The translations under genes were made by a program, and so were the position numbers. A DNA stretch of 64,000 nucleotides from an uncultured Thiothrix sp. Its GTDB lineage: Bacteria; Pseudomonadota; Gammaproteobacteria; Thiotrichales; Thiotrichaceae. The notes below the pieces were generated by a model. The model worked only from the letters and a program-made list of their open reading frames with translations, was not told the origin of the DNA and ran no database searches. The stretch is taken from the NCBI RefSeq assembly GCF_937873765.1, contig NZ_CALMZC010000001.1:34166-98165 (forward strand). The letters run 5' to 3'. Positions within the stretch are counted from its first letter, which is position 1. Every line of letters starts with the position of its first letter. Of this stretch, positions 38,411 through 47,300 are shown in pieces.

Positions 38411-39253
38411 TTACACCCAAGGTTTGCGTGCAATAAAGGCCGAGACAGGCCGCCCATCTTCTAATATTTCGATCTCATCTAATAGCAATTCAAAGCCTTG
38501 AAATTGCTCAGCTAATTCATGCGGTGCTAATAAAAACTTAGGGTTGCGGGGACGCCCAATCGCGGTCTGTTCACAACCCTGCATGAAAGTTTGGTAGATA
38601 ATAATCCCGCTCGGTTTTAATAACTCAGGTAAGAGCGGAAATAAAGGTCGATGCAAATAGCGGGCAACGCAAATTAGCTCAAAACTACCTGAACTAAACT
38701 CGGGCAAAGGTTTAATTTCGGTTTCTAAATCACGCAAGATAGTAGTGATCTTTAGGTTTTGGCTCATGGCCAATTGCTGCACCCGCTGCAAAGAGTCTGC
38801 TGACCAATCCACACCAGTCATTTGCCAACCGTGTTGTGCTAAATAAATTAAATCTCGTCCCGCGCCACAAGCTAAATCCAAACCTCGTCCCATAGGAATT
38901 TGATAGCGTGGCATGAATTCCTGCACAAAACGCTGTAATAAAGGGGCAGCTTGCCACCATTGTTTAGACTGTAAACCCACTTCCCACTGCCCTGTTGTTT
39001 GTAAGTGTTCAACTAAGTGTTCAGTCCACACCAGATCGTCCAGCAGCTTATAACCACGCTCTAGTAAAAACGCCCGCGCTAGTCTTAAATCCTCAGACTT
39101 GCCACAAAGTTGTAAGGGTTGCGAGCGTTTGGGTAGCTCATGTAGACGCGCAAAAAGTTCTTGAGCAGGCAATGAACAAGCCCCCACAGTGTGGCCAAGC
39201 TGGTATTCAGTAAGGGGGCGACAATCGATTAAAGCAGTAGCGTTCGTGGTCAT
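38411..39253 (-). CDS. Rhodanese-methyltransferase fusion protein
   Basis: A 280-residue protein with two domains. Residues 1-95 are rhodanese-like (LIDCRPLTEYQLGHTVGACS), and the active loop keeps its cysteine (LQLCGKSEDLRLA). Residues about 100-280 are an S-adenosylmethionine-dependent methyltransferase (GRGLDLACGAGRDLIYLAQH, then WQMTGVDWSADSL), similar to TehB-like enzymes. The fusion suggests a methyltransferase acting on a sulfur, selenium or tellurium species or on a thiolated substrate, but this is inference. Its start lies 2 bp after the mltA stop, so the two are co-transcribed. Confidence 0.8.
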   Translation of the reverse strand: MTTNATALIDCRPLTEYQLGHTVGACSLPAQELFARLHELPKRSQPLQLCGKSEDLRLARAFLLERGYKLLDDLVWTEHLVEHLQTTGQWEVGLQSKQWWQAAPLLQRFVQEFMPRYQIPMGRGLDLACGAGRDLIYLAQHGWQMTGVDWSADSLQRVQQLAMSQNLKITTILRDLETEIKPLPEFSSGSFELICVARYLHRPLFPLLPELLKPSGIIIYQTFMQGCEQTAIGRPRNPKFLLAPHELAEQFQGFELLLDEIEILEDGRPVSAFIARKPWV

Positions 39254-39255
39254 GG

Positions 39256-40428
39256 TTAGTTAGCTGGTATGTTGGCGTTAGGTTTTAGGATATAAAAGCG
39301 CGTTTTTTGTTTCATATGTCCGGCCCAAGTTTCAGCTTGTTGACCTGTGCCAAAGAAAAAATCGCCGCGTAAATCGCCTTTAATCGCCCCCCCCGTGTCT
39401 TGCGCAAACATCAAGCGTTGTAAAGGCTGATTAGTGTCAGGATAAGTCGTATCAATCCACATTAAGCTACCTAAATCAATCACTTTACGATCCACTGCTA
39501 AACTACGCCCTGCGGTTAGTGGTACCCCTAAAGAACCTACTGGCCCTTGCTCGATATTTTCACGCAGACTGAAAAATACATAACTTGGATTTTCATTAAG
39601 CAGCTTATCGGCTTCAGTAGGATTATCGCGCAGCCATTGTTTAATCGAGAACATATTAATCGTGCCGGCTTTCAACTTGCCCCATTCTTGCAAACGCTTA
39701 CCGATAGCGACATAAGGTAAGCCATTTTGATTGGCATAAGCGACCCCAACCACCTTGCCATCAGGTAATTGCACTCGCCCTGAGCCTTGAATATGCAGGA
39801 AAAATAGGTCTTCTTTATTATCTACCCAAATAATTTCTTGGCCTGCTAAAGGCTTAGTAGCGCCATCAATAGTAGCGCGGTCGTAATAGGGTACGACTCG
39901 ACTGTTTTCCACCAAACGTCCACGCACCCGCTTATCTTTCAATTCTGGATAAAGCTCGCCTAGCTCAATCGTGAGCATATCTTTGGGGGGACTATAAAGT
40001 GGATATTGAAAGCGTTCGCTTGGGGTAAAGCTGCCTTGTAGCAGCGGTTCATAATAGCCAGTGAGCAAACCTTCAGCTTTAAGATTTTCCCCAAATAACT
40101 GATAGGGTGTGAAGTAATGCTCAAAGAATAACCGTGCACTCGCTGCATCACTAGCAGGATTAGCTTGGGCTGCTTGGCAAACAGTTTCCCAAAAAAACTC
40201 TTTCTTTGCCATCACTAGGCAGTTATTCAACAAGGCAGGCCAAACTTCTTGTGCTTGATCTTGATTCCAACTTGGGAGTTGATCCCAAGTTAGGGCTTCA
40301 CTCGTGATTGGGCTGGGTGGCTTAGCAGATAATGGGTTGGTTTTTTGATCATCACAAGCGCTTAAAACTAAAGCAGTGGCTAGGGCTAAAGTCAGTGAGA
40401 GTTTCCAGTGAGAGCAAGCATTAAGCAT
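39256..40428 (-). CDS. mltA: Membrane-bound lytic murein transglycosylase A
   Basis: A lipoprotein of 390 residues that cleaves peptidoglycan glycan strands with formation of 1,6-anhydromuramic acid. The signal ends with a lipobox (ALVLSAC). The MltA domain carries LLTGYYEPLLQGS, and the C-terminal 3D domain carries the catalytic aspartates (MFAQDTGGAIKGDLRGDFFF, then GTG). ATG 40428 with AAGGA 7 nt upstream is chosen over an in-frame upstream start at 40458 because it gives a proper lipoprotein signal. First gene of a three-gene - strand operon. Confidence 0.93.
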   Translation of the reverse strand: MLNACSHWKLSLTLALATALVLSACDDQKTNPLSAKPPSPITSEALTWDQLPSWNQDQAQEVWPALLNNCLVMAKKEFFWETVCQAAQANPASDAASARLFFEHYFTPYQLFGENLKAEGLLTGYYEPLLQGSFTPSERFQYPLYSPPKDMLTIELGELYPELKDKRVRGRLVENSRVVPYYDRATIDGATKPLAGQEIIWVDNKEDLFFLHIQGSGRVQLPDGKVVGVAYANQNGLPYVAIGKRLQEWGKLKAGTINMFSIKQWLRDNPTEADKLLNENPSYVFFSLRENIEQGPVGSLGVPLTAGRSLAVDRKVIDLGSLMWIDTTYPDTNQPLQRLMFAQDTGGAIKGDLRGDFFFGTGQQAETWAGHMKQKTRFYILKPNANIPAN

Positions 40429-40663
40429 CACGCGATCCTTGATTTGCAAGGCTGGCATTATCAGGAAAATTACGATTAACTACAATTTAAGCCAAGGTAT
40501 TGTAGAGTTTAACGGTGCTGTTAATTTCTGCCTGCGCGCTGATTGCAGCAGGGCGTGCTTGTGTATAAAGTAAGTCGCCAAGTTTAGGGGGATTTTACAG
40601 CTTAAATTTGTAGCTTAGTCCTACAGATGATTATTCAAGGATCGAGATTCGGGCTTAACATTG

Positions 40664-41794
40664 ATGAAAAAATTCCTTCAAACCATGCTATTGATGGCTT
40701 TGGCGTGCAGCTTGTCGTTGGCTCAAGCAGAAACCCAACCAATTGCTAAAAATACTGCGGTTACAAAGCAAATTGCTGCTCTTCCAAGTGATGTACGTTT
40801 AATTCCAATGGAAAACAAATCACAGCCTTATGAGTTAGCGGCTAAGCTGCAATGGAACCCGCATGATAAACGTTGGGATAAGGTTTTAGTTTTGTATAAT
40901 GGCGCGAGTAAACCTCCTGCTGATCATCCAGTTTGGGCTTATTTCAAAGCCTTAGGTTTACCTGATCGTGCACCAAGTAAACCGGGGGAAAATCTAGCTT
41001 ATCGGCCTTTCCATGCGAATGCTTATTGCGATGGCAGCACGCCTTTAACTAGTGGTAAGGCTATGCGGGTTAGCTTTGATGGTGATGAGTTGGGCAGTTA
41101 TGGGCAGAAAGACTATTTCCGTGATTGGAATTGCCCACAATGGGGGATGGGCTTAAAAAATCTAGCGATTGTGAATGGCAAGGAGTCGCGCACCGGTAAA
41201 GATCAAGCCTTGCGTATTAAGCTTTTGAAGGGCTTATCGGGTTGTGATAATGAAGTCAGTTGTATTAATTGGAAACCGCAAATCGGCCAAAAATTCGACA
41301 GTTTGTATTATTCTTATTGGGTGAAATTCCCTGAAAATTTCGATCCGGTTTTAGGGGGGAAATTACCGGGGATTGGTAATGATAATGCGCGTACTGGCGG
41401 TGGTAAACCTACTGGGCATGATGGTTGGAGTGTGCGTGTCATGTGGGATCGACACGGCAAACTAGGCCAATATGTCTACCATATGGATCAGCGTAGCCAC
41501 TTTGGTGATTTTTTTGAATGGAATGGGGTAGAAATTCAAAAGGGTAAATGGCAGCAAATTAAAACATTTGTGAAACTGAATTCTGCCGGTAAAACGGATG
41601 GCGTGATTAAAACTTGGTTGGACGGTAAAGAAGTGTTAGATAAGCATGACTTACGTTTCCAGTCTGGGGATAACTTGAAAATCGAGCGTTTCTTATTTTC
41701 AGTATTTTATGGAGGTTCAGGGCCAGAATGGGCACCGGCTTTCGATAATGTCATCTATATGGATGATTTCACTTTATCCGTGCAGCCTTTATAA
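40664..41794 (+). CDS. Secreted polysaccharide-lyase-like protein (PL14-type fold)
   Basis: A 376-residue exported protein with a signal peptide (FLQTMLLMALACSLSLAQAE). The C-terminal 200 residues follow the concanavalin-like fold of family 14 polysaccharide lyases: LYYSYWVKFPENFDPVLGGK, LPGIGN, WSVRVMWDRHGKLGQYVYH, GKWQQIKTFVKLN, GVIKTWLDGKEVL and a final FDNVIYMDDFTL. Related proteins degrade alginate or glucuronan; whether this one is catalytic cannot be told from the sequence. It could trim the polymer made by the 4-23 kb locus. ATG 40664 directly follows an in-frame TTG at 40661. Confidence 0.75.
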   Translation: MKKFLQTMLLMALACSLSLAQAETQPIAKNTAVTKQIAALPSDVRLIPMENKSQPYELAAKLQWNPHDKRWDKVLVLYNGASKPPADHPVWAYFKALGLPDRAPSKPGENLAYRPFHANAYCDGSTPLTSGKAMRVSFDGDELGSYGQKDYFRDWNCPQWGMGLKNLAIVNGKESRTGKDQALRIKLLKGLSGCDNEVSCINWKPQIGQKFDSLYYSYWVKFPENFDPVLGGKLPGIGNDNARTGGGKPTGHDGWSVRVMWDRHGKLGQYVYHMDQRSHFGDFFEWNGVEIQKGKWQQIKTFVKLNSAGKTDGVIKTWLDGKEVLDKHDLRFQSGDNLKIERFLFSVFYGGSGPEWAPAFDNVIYMDDFTLSVQPL

Positions 41795-41994
41795 GCTTAA
41801 CCAAGCCTTCAAAGAAAAAATCATGCTTCATACTGGCTTTTTATTAACTCTCTTTCACAAAAGAAACTAGGCAGTTCAACGTTGTAAATCACTGTGATTA
41901 AATTAAAGCCTCACGCCAATTGTTATCACTGATTGTGATCGCGTGAGGCAAGCATCCGAAAACACTTCACGTGGATAAAGATAGGGTCGACCAT
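41795..41994. other. Non-coding region with a nested hairpin
   Basis: The 200 bp after the PL14-like gene hold no gene. At 41908-41949 a perfect 9-bp inverted repeat (GCCTCACGC with GCGTGAGGC) encloses a second stem (ATCAC with GTGAT). No T run follows, so this is not a clear terminator. It lies at the outer edge of the IS5-type remnant and might mark an element boundary. Confidence 0.45.
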
Positions 41995-42583
41995 AATACG
42001 GCGTTGCCGTGGTTCGCGCTCATTTGTTCTGCTGTTTCGTGCCTTTACTAGGGAGCACACAGAGAACCCCATCTGTTGTAAGTCTTAATCATCCTTATGT
42101 AGTGGAGGCAGGCGAGGCAATACCGAAGGTTCGTGTAAACAGATTGAAGTCATGTAGTACTCCACAGCATAAGACGTACTCAGCCCGCCCGCTGCAGTAG
42201 TGAACTAGGGCTTACGCTTTGACGGTATGCGTTTTGTGCTTGCCGTTGTAGCAGTGATGCTGTTTTTTGGGTGCATCCAATCGCCCTCTCGTTGATAACT
42301 CACGATATCGGATCAATTAATCCTCCACAGCACGAATAACTCGGGAGACGCTTGGCTCATTCACCTCATCGCTCATCCCTATGTGGAATCAAGTTCAGTA
42401 CGGTACTCCCACTACTAGCTCACACTCATCAATAAATGATCTTCGAAGTTCAAATTGCGCGGGCGTCCGGTCGCAGTTCTGTTGAAGTACCTTTAACATC
42501 GCGTAAAATGTCGACCACTGAATGCCGGCTAGCTTTTTAAACGACGTGTTACTTAAAGACAAAATGGTTTCATACCTTATCAC
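41995..42583 (-). pseudogene. IS5-type transposase remnant, heavily decayed
   Basis: Reverse-strand reading from ATG 42583 gives IRYETILSLSNTSFKKLAGI and FYAMLKVLQQN, which aligns by eye with the start of the IS5-type pseudogene at 31228 (TYESVQSLSAAAFRRSVGID, FHELVKVLSQA). Stops and frame changes follow, but the order of family blocks is kept: NEPSVSRVIRAVED, then LDAPKKQHHCYNGKHKTHTV, then GVLHDFNLF (about 42136-42165). The left boundary is approximate. The two remnants have opposite orientation and are too diverged to be ends of one recent composite element. This one lies directly upstream of the KAP-NACHT operon. Confidence 0.75.
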
Positions 42584-42683
42584 TCTAGTATGCCAAGTAT
42601 CTGCGCGTTGAAATTTCTATTTTTGATCTAAAATTAAGCGATTTTTCACTTATGAAAGAGGTCTAATGATGTAGCTCTAATAA

Positions 42684-42701
42684 TCTTAATCTAGATTAAG
42701 A
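42684..42701. promoter_or_regulatory. Perfect 18-bp palindrome upstream of the KAP-NACHT operon
   Basis: TCTTAATCTAGATTAAGA is a perfect dyad about 87 bp before the KAP gene. Perfect dyads of this size in a short intergenic region usually bind a dimeric regulator. AT-rich DNA with TATATATATAAAC follows at 42708-42720 and could include the -10 element. No regulator gene is adjacent, so the binding protein is unknown. Confidence 0.5.
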
Positions 42702-42737
42702 GGTTGATATATATATAAACACTTAAGCACAGAAACA

Positions 42738-42768
42738 AGCAAATATTTTTGCTAAGCTGAGTCAGCTT
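42738..42768. promoter_or_regulatory. Two adjoining inverted repeats in the KAP-NACHT leader
   Basis: AGCAAA-TATT-TTTGCT (42738-42753) is immediately followed by AAGCTGA-G-TCAGCTT (42754-42768), ending 19 bp before the KAP start codon. They could be operators or hairpins in the 5' leader that affect translation of the first gene. The ribosome-binding region just downstream has only a weak Shine-Dalgarno sequence. Confidence 0.45.
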
Positions 42769-42787
42769 TAATCGACTTGAGATACCT

Positions 42788-44332
42788 ATGTTATATTACA
42801 ACGATCAGTGGGACGTTTCTGAGCGCTTGGGCATGGAAGCTGCGGGGGATGGTTTAGCTAAGATGATTCTGAGTGTTTCACCGCCTTTTACGATTGCAGT
42901 TGCTGGAAAGTGGGGATCTGGCAAAACGAGTCTCATGCAAAGAGCGTTTGTGACTTTAGGTGGTGAACCGATTAGTAAAGCTGTACCGCTCGGTGAATTA
43001 CGTAGTGCACAAGGGGAAAGGGTTTATGACTCTAATTTGTGCGCACGTAAACAAGAGCGCCGCACTGCTTTAGGCTGGAACGAGGATTTTTGTAAAGGTT
43101 TAGAAAGCTCTTTATGCGTTTGGTATTCACCTTGGCAGCATCAGGGGGCTGCTAATCCCTTAGTACCGCTCTTGCTAGAAGTTAAACAGCAATATCTACT
43201 CAGAGCTAAAAATACCTTAGCTGATAAAGTTAAAGAAAAAGCACGGAATGGGGTTTTAGCAGGCTTTACTCTCTTAGAGCGGGTGGTTGATGGCGCACTA
43301 ATGCTTGATAAAAAGATTGGCCAACCCTTCTTAACCGGCACTACGGAAGCGATTCGTAATATTTGGAATAATGGCGATGCAGGTTTAAGTGAGCTTAGTG
43401 ATGGTCAACGTTTTCACTTACAGTTTGAGGATGCGATTGAAACAGTTCTACGTAGTTTAAATGCAGATTCTGAAGATTTAGCAGCCAATGCCCGCTTAGT
43501 CGTATTTATTGATGATTTGGATCGTTGTGAAGAATCAGCCGTGATTCAACTGCTGGAGGCGATTAAATTATATCTAGGTACACCACGTTGTGTGTTCGTA
43601 TTAGGGATGGACACTATTGCGGTGTTAGAAGCTTTGCGCAGCCATTGGCCGGCTCGCTCTGAAGATCATAACCGTGAGTATTTAGAAAAGCTTTTCCAAG
43701 CCACTATCCGTGTTCCTGCACCACGCAAAACTAGTGCCTATCATTTAGTAGAGCAACAGCTTAAAGAGCATAAAATTCCAAATGCAGCAACTTGGGCTAT
43801 GCAATTAGTGGAGCTGATTGAACCTAATCCTCGTAAGTTAAAGAATTTTACCAATAGTTTATGTGCGGTTTGGAGTATGCATCGACTCACAGCAACCCGT
43901 GAGGATGATCAAACGATTCGACGCTTGATTTTGTTTCAATATTTAAGCCTCTACCATCCAGCAGTCTGGCGTATTTTGGAGCGCCAGCCTTGGGCTTTGC
44001 AAGTTCTTCGCGCCGTGCTTATGGGGAATATCCAAGAAGCTTTAAGCTTGCCAACAGGTTATTCAAGAGCGGATCAACGCATGATGGAAAGTTATTTCTC
44101 ACGCTCGTTTGCACATATCTTACGCCACAATAGTTCCGATCCGAGTAAAGATGAAAAGCACCGTGGAGTAGAAATGGAAAAGGCCGTGGAGCTATTTTTG
44201 GAGCGTATTGATCGTAAGCGTTCGGATGAGGTCTTTGCACGTTTAGCACAGGAAACTTTTACGAATGAAGATGAGGTAGATGAATGCTTTTTGTCGATTG
44301 TTGCAGCTCAAGCGACGGGTGCTAATCCATGA
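42788..44332 (+). CDS. KAP-family P-loop NTPase
   Basis: A 514-residue STAND-like NTPase. It opens with DQWDVSERLGMEAAGDGLAK, the typical KAP N-terminus, then Walker A (VAGKWGSGKTSLM, residues about 38-50) and Walker B (LVVFIDDLDRCEESAVIQLL, about 237-256), with CVFVLGMDTIAV and the EYLEKLFQATIRVPAP sensor region after it. NPRKLKNFTN is the conserved KAP element near residue 355. Many KAP proteins have membrane helices inserted between Walker A and B; here that segment (LAGFTLLERVVDGALML) looks amphipathic rather than transmembrane. KAP NTPases occur in animal signalling and in bacterial defence clusters. Its stop overlaps the NACHT gene start (ATGA), so the two are made together. Confidence 0.88.
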   Translation: MLYYNDQWDVSERLGMEAAGDGLAKMILSVSPPFTIAVAGKWGSGKTSLMQRAFVTLGGEPISKAVPLGELRSAQGERVYDSNLCARKQERRTALGWNEDFCKGLESSLCVWYSPWQHQGAANPLVPLLLEVKQQYLLRAKNTLADKVKEKARNGVLAGFTLLERVVDGALMLDKKIGQPFLTGTTEAIRNIWNNGDAGLSELSDGQRFHLQFEDAIETVLRSLNADSEDLAANARLVVFIDDLDRCEESAVIQLLEAIKLYLGTPRCVFVLGMDTIAVLEALRSHWPARSEDHNREYLEKLFQATIRVPAPRKTSAYHLVEQQLKEHKIPNAATWAMQLVELIEPNPRKLKNFTNSLCAVWSMHRLTATREDDQTIRRLILFQYLSLYHPAVWRILERQPWALQVLRAVLMGNIQEALSLPTGYSRADQRMMESYFSRSFAHILRHNSSDPSKDEKHRGVEMEKAVELFLERIDRKRSDEVFARLAQETFTNEDEVDECFLSIVAAQATGANP

Positions 44333-47300
44333 GTGACTTACAATCGGTGGCCGAGAAAAATGCACGCTTCAAAGCACGCGGTGTGTATTACCGTTGGCTG
44401 GTACAGCAATACGGCAGTATTCCTTTAATGGAAATGGCAGATGATCCTGATCCGATTAGCTTGCGGCAAATCTATATTCCGTTGCGCTTAGGCGAGGAGG
44501 ACATGGATGAGAATGCCATGAATCCGCCGGAGAAGTTCGAGGAAGAAACGGAGGCAAATCTCCTCGGTGTTGATGCTTTCACTGCAGTGGTCAATGAGCG
44601 CTTTTTGGTCATTTCAGGGCGTCCGGGGGCGGGTAAAACCACCTTGGTTAAAGCCTTAGTCCATGAATTATGCGGTGATTATGACAGTCGTTTTCGCCAG
44701 CAAATGCAGGAAAAACATGGCAATGTTTTTGTCATTCCGATCATTCTACGTGAATTGCCCCGCCTTGCTGAAGTGAGCTCGCTAGCGGAATTATTGGCAA
44801 TGTGGTGGCAGCGTCAAGCGGAGTTAAATCGCTTACAGGCGTTTGTAGAAGCTTTAGACCTAGCACGTTTAAAAGCTAGCCTCGAATTAGATCGCCTAAC
44901 GCCGCTCATTATTTTCGATGGGGTGGATGAAGTTGGTAGCTTAGAGGTACGCGAGCGTCTGTTTGCATTTGCGCTACAAGCCTGTGACACCCTGCGTTTT
45001 CTGGTGACCGGTCGACCGAGCGGTTTAGAGGGAATTAACAAGCAACTGACTCGCTTTGTTAACAACGACGCTATTGTGCAAGCATGGCGTTATATCCTAC
45101 CGCTCACTCGCCCTCAAATAGAATCCTTTATTACGAAATGGTATCAGTTACGTCCAGAGTGGGTGATGCGCTTTCAGTCAGGCACGGATGATTTTCGCAA
45201 AGCACTGAGTGATCCGAATCGTGCGCATTTGCTCTCGTTAGCACGCCGCCCCATTTTTTTAGCCTTAATGGCTTTAGTACATTGTACGCGCAATGAAATG
45301 CCACACGGTCGAGCCGCTTTATATCGCGCGATTGTCGATTTGTATTTAGAGCGTCAACAACGCAATCGCCGTCTGAAGCAGCGTCCTGATGGTTCGCCTA
45401 TGCCGCAATGGGATAGTAATGAACCACGTATTGCTTTGGGCTATTTAGCGTGGTTGAGCATGCAAAAAGGCAGCGAAAAAGCTGAGGATGCTGGTGCAGA
45501 TGAGCGGCGGATTATTTGGCAAAAAGATGACCTGCTCGACACTTTGCGAAGCTTGCTCAGTAACTCCAAACAAGTACGCTTCAGTGAAATTAAACTAGAT
45601 CAAGCCGAAAGTTTGCTGGATTATTATCTTTATCCCGCTGGTTTATTGGTTGAACCGGCTGAGGGGCAGATTCAATTTGCACATTTAAGCTTTCAGGAAT
45701 ACTTGTGTGCCGAATTTTTACAAGCGCGGATGACGGGCTTAAAGCTGGAAAAGGAGTGGAAAGAAAAAATCCTCGTCATGCTGAGCAAACCGGGTTGGTA
45801 TGAAGTCGCACTGTTATTACTTGCGGTGCATGCCGAGCGCACTCAAAATCAAGGCCATTTTGAGCTATTAGGCTTATTGGATTTAGCCCAAGCGGAGCAA
45901 GCACGCTTATTTTATTTAGGGCTATTAGGGCGTGAACTCCCCGTCAAAGACGAAGAGCGCTTGCAGTGGCTACCGGCTTTGATGATTGCTGCAATGTTGC
46001 ATCCGAAGCTAGAGGAAATTAGCAAATTAAGCGCTTGGCCAAAACTAGCAGAGGCAGGTTTGACCTATATTATTGCTTTGCTGGCTGATTTTGATCCTGA
46101 ACAGCAATGGGCGTTTTTACTAGATAAATTAGAGAAAAATCCTCCTACTTATATTCAAGACAATGTTGCTTTAAAGGAATGGCAGGAAAACGCCAAACAG
46201 CGCTGGCTAAACCCAGTTGAGGGTGAATCATGGGAAGTTGCATTTGGTGCTCAAGAGGCACGTAATCATGCTGTGCTGAATCTGCTGATTGAGGCTAGTT
46301 GGGGGATTGATCTTGAGGATAGCTGGCAACCGCTCAAGGATCAGCGTTTAGACAAACTCATCGCCAGTGTTTGTAAGGAACAAGACTGGCTTTGGAAAAA
46401 GACTACAGAAGCTAATCAATGGGAGTGTTCACGCAGTTTACTTTACAGCGAAGTGCTATTTAATACTCAACAAGCCAGCCAATTTCAGCTTCAGCAGCAA
46501 ACGCCTTTAAGTGCTTGGCTGTTACAGGGTGAAGCCTTTGATACTGTTATTTATATTTATGATGTAGTAAGTTTTCCTTCTATTTTTACCTCGATTTATC
46601 CTGAACAAGCGCTCACTATTCAACGTAGCCGTTTGTCGTTAGCTTATTATCAATATCTACAATTCTTAGAGTTCGCCACCATCAGCCAGCAGTTTGAGCA
46701 GCGGTCGCGGTCGCTGTCGCTGTCGCGGTCGCGGTCGCTGTCGCTGTCGCGGTCGCGGTCGCTGTCGCTGTCGCGGTCGCGGTCGCTGTCGCGGTCGCGG
46801 TCGCTGTCGCGGTCGCTGTCGCGGTCGCGGTCGCGGTCGCGGTCGCTGTCGCTGTCGCGGTCGCTTCCTTGGTATGCTAATAATAAAACCCTGCTAGCTG
46901 ATTTAGAAAAGGTTGTAGATCAAACAAGCCCAACTGATGAACTAGTCGAGCCAGTTTATTTAGCCGTGTTGGGCTTTGCGTATAATTGGGCAGCTTGGGA
47001 TTGGTTTAGCGAGCAGGTGGAAAATCCGCAGTTAGTGATTAAGCGTGGCGGGCGAGTAGCTGAGCCTTTACCAAAAGAGTTGGGCTTGTTTGATGAGCAA
47101 GGTTTGCCCTATACCCAGCAAAAGTGGTTTAACTTAGTCAAGCTACAAGCATGGGCGAGTAATCCTGATAATTGGCTGGCATGGGTATTCCCTGAGGGCT
47201 TGAACGCTGCAGATGAAGCCTTATTACGCGCAGATATCGCTGAGTTACAACCCCATGACTGGTCGCCTGATGGCTTTATGGAAGCAGTGCTCGCGGACTG

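Noticed and set aside
41803..41845. Possible terminator AAGCC/GGCTT with TTTTTATT after the PL14-like gene
   Set aside because: The stem is only 5 bp with a loop of about 27 nt, too weak to call.
31228..42583. A composite transposon bounded by two IS5-type copies
   Set aside because: The copies are inverted, strongly diverged and decayed, and no target duplication or matching terminal repeats were found.
46694..46897. A short + strand frame with GRGRCRC repeats
   Set aside because: It is the second reading frame of the hexanucleotide repeat in the NACHT gene and has no independent support.
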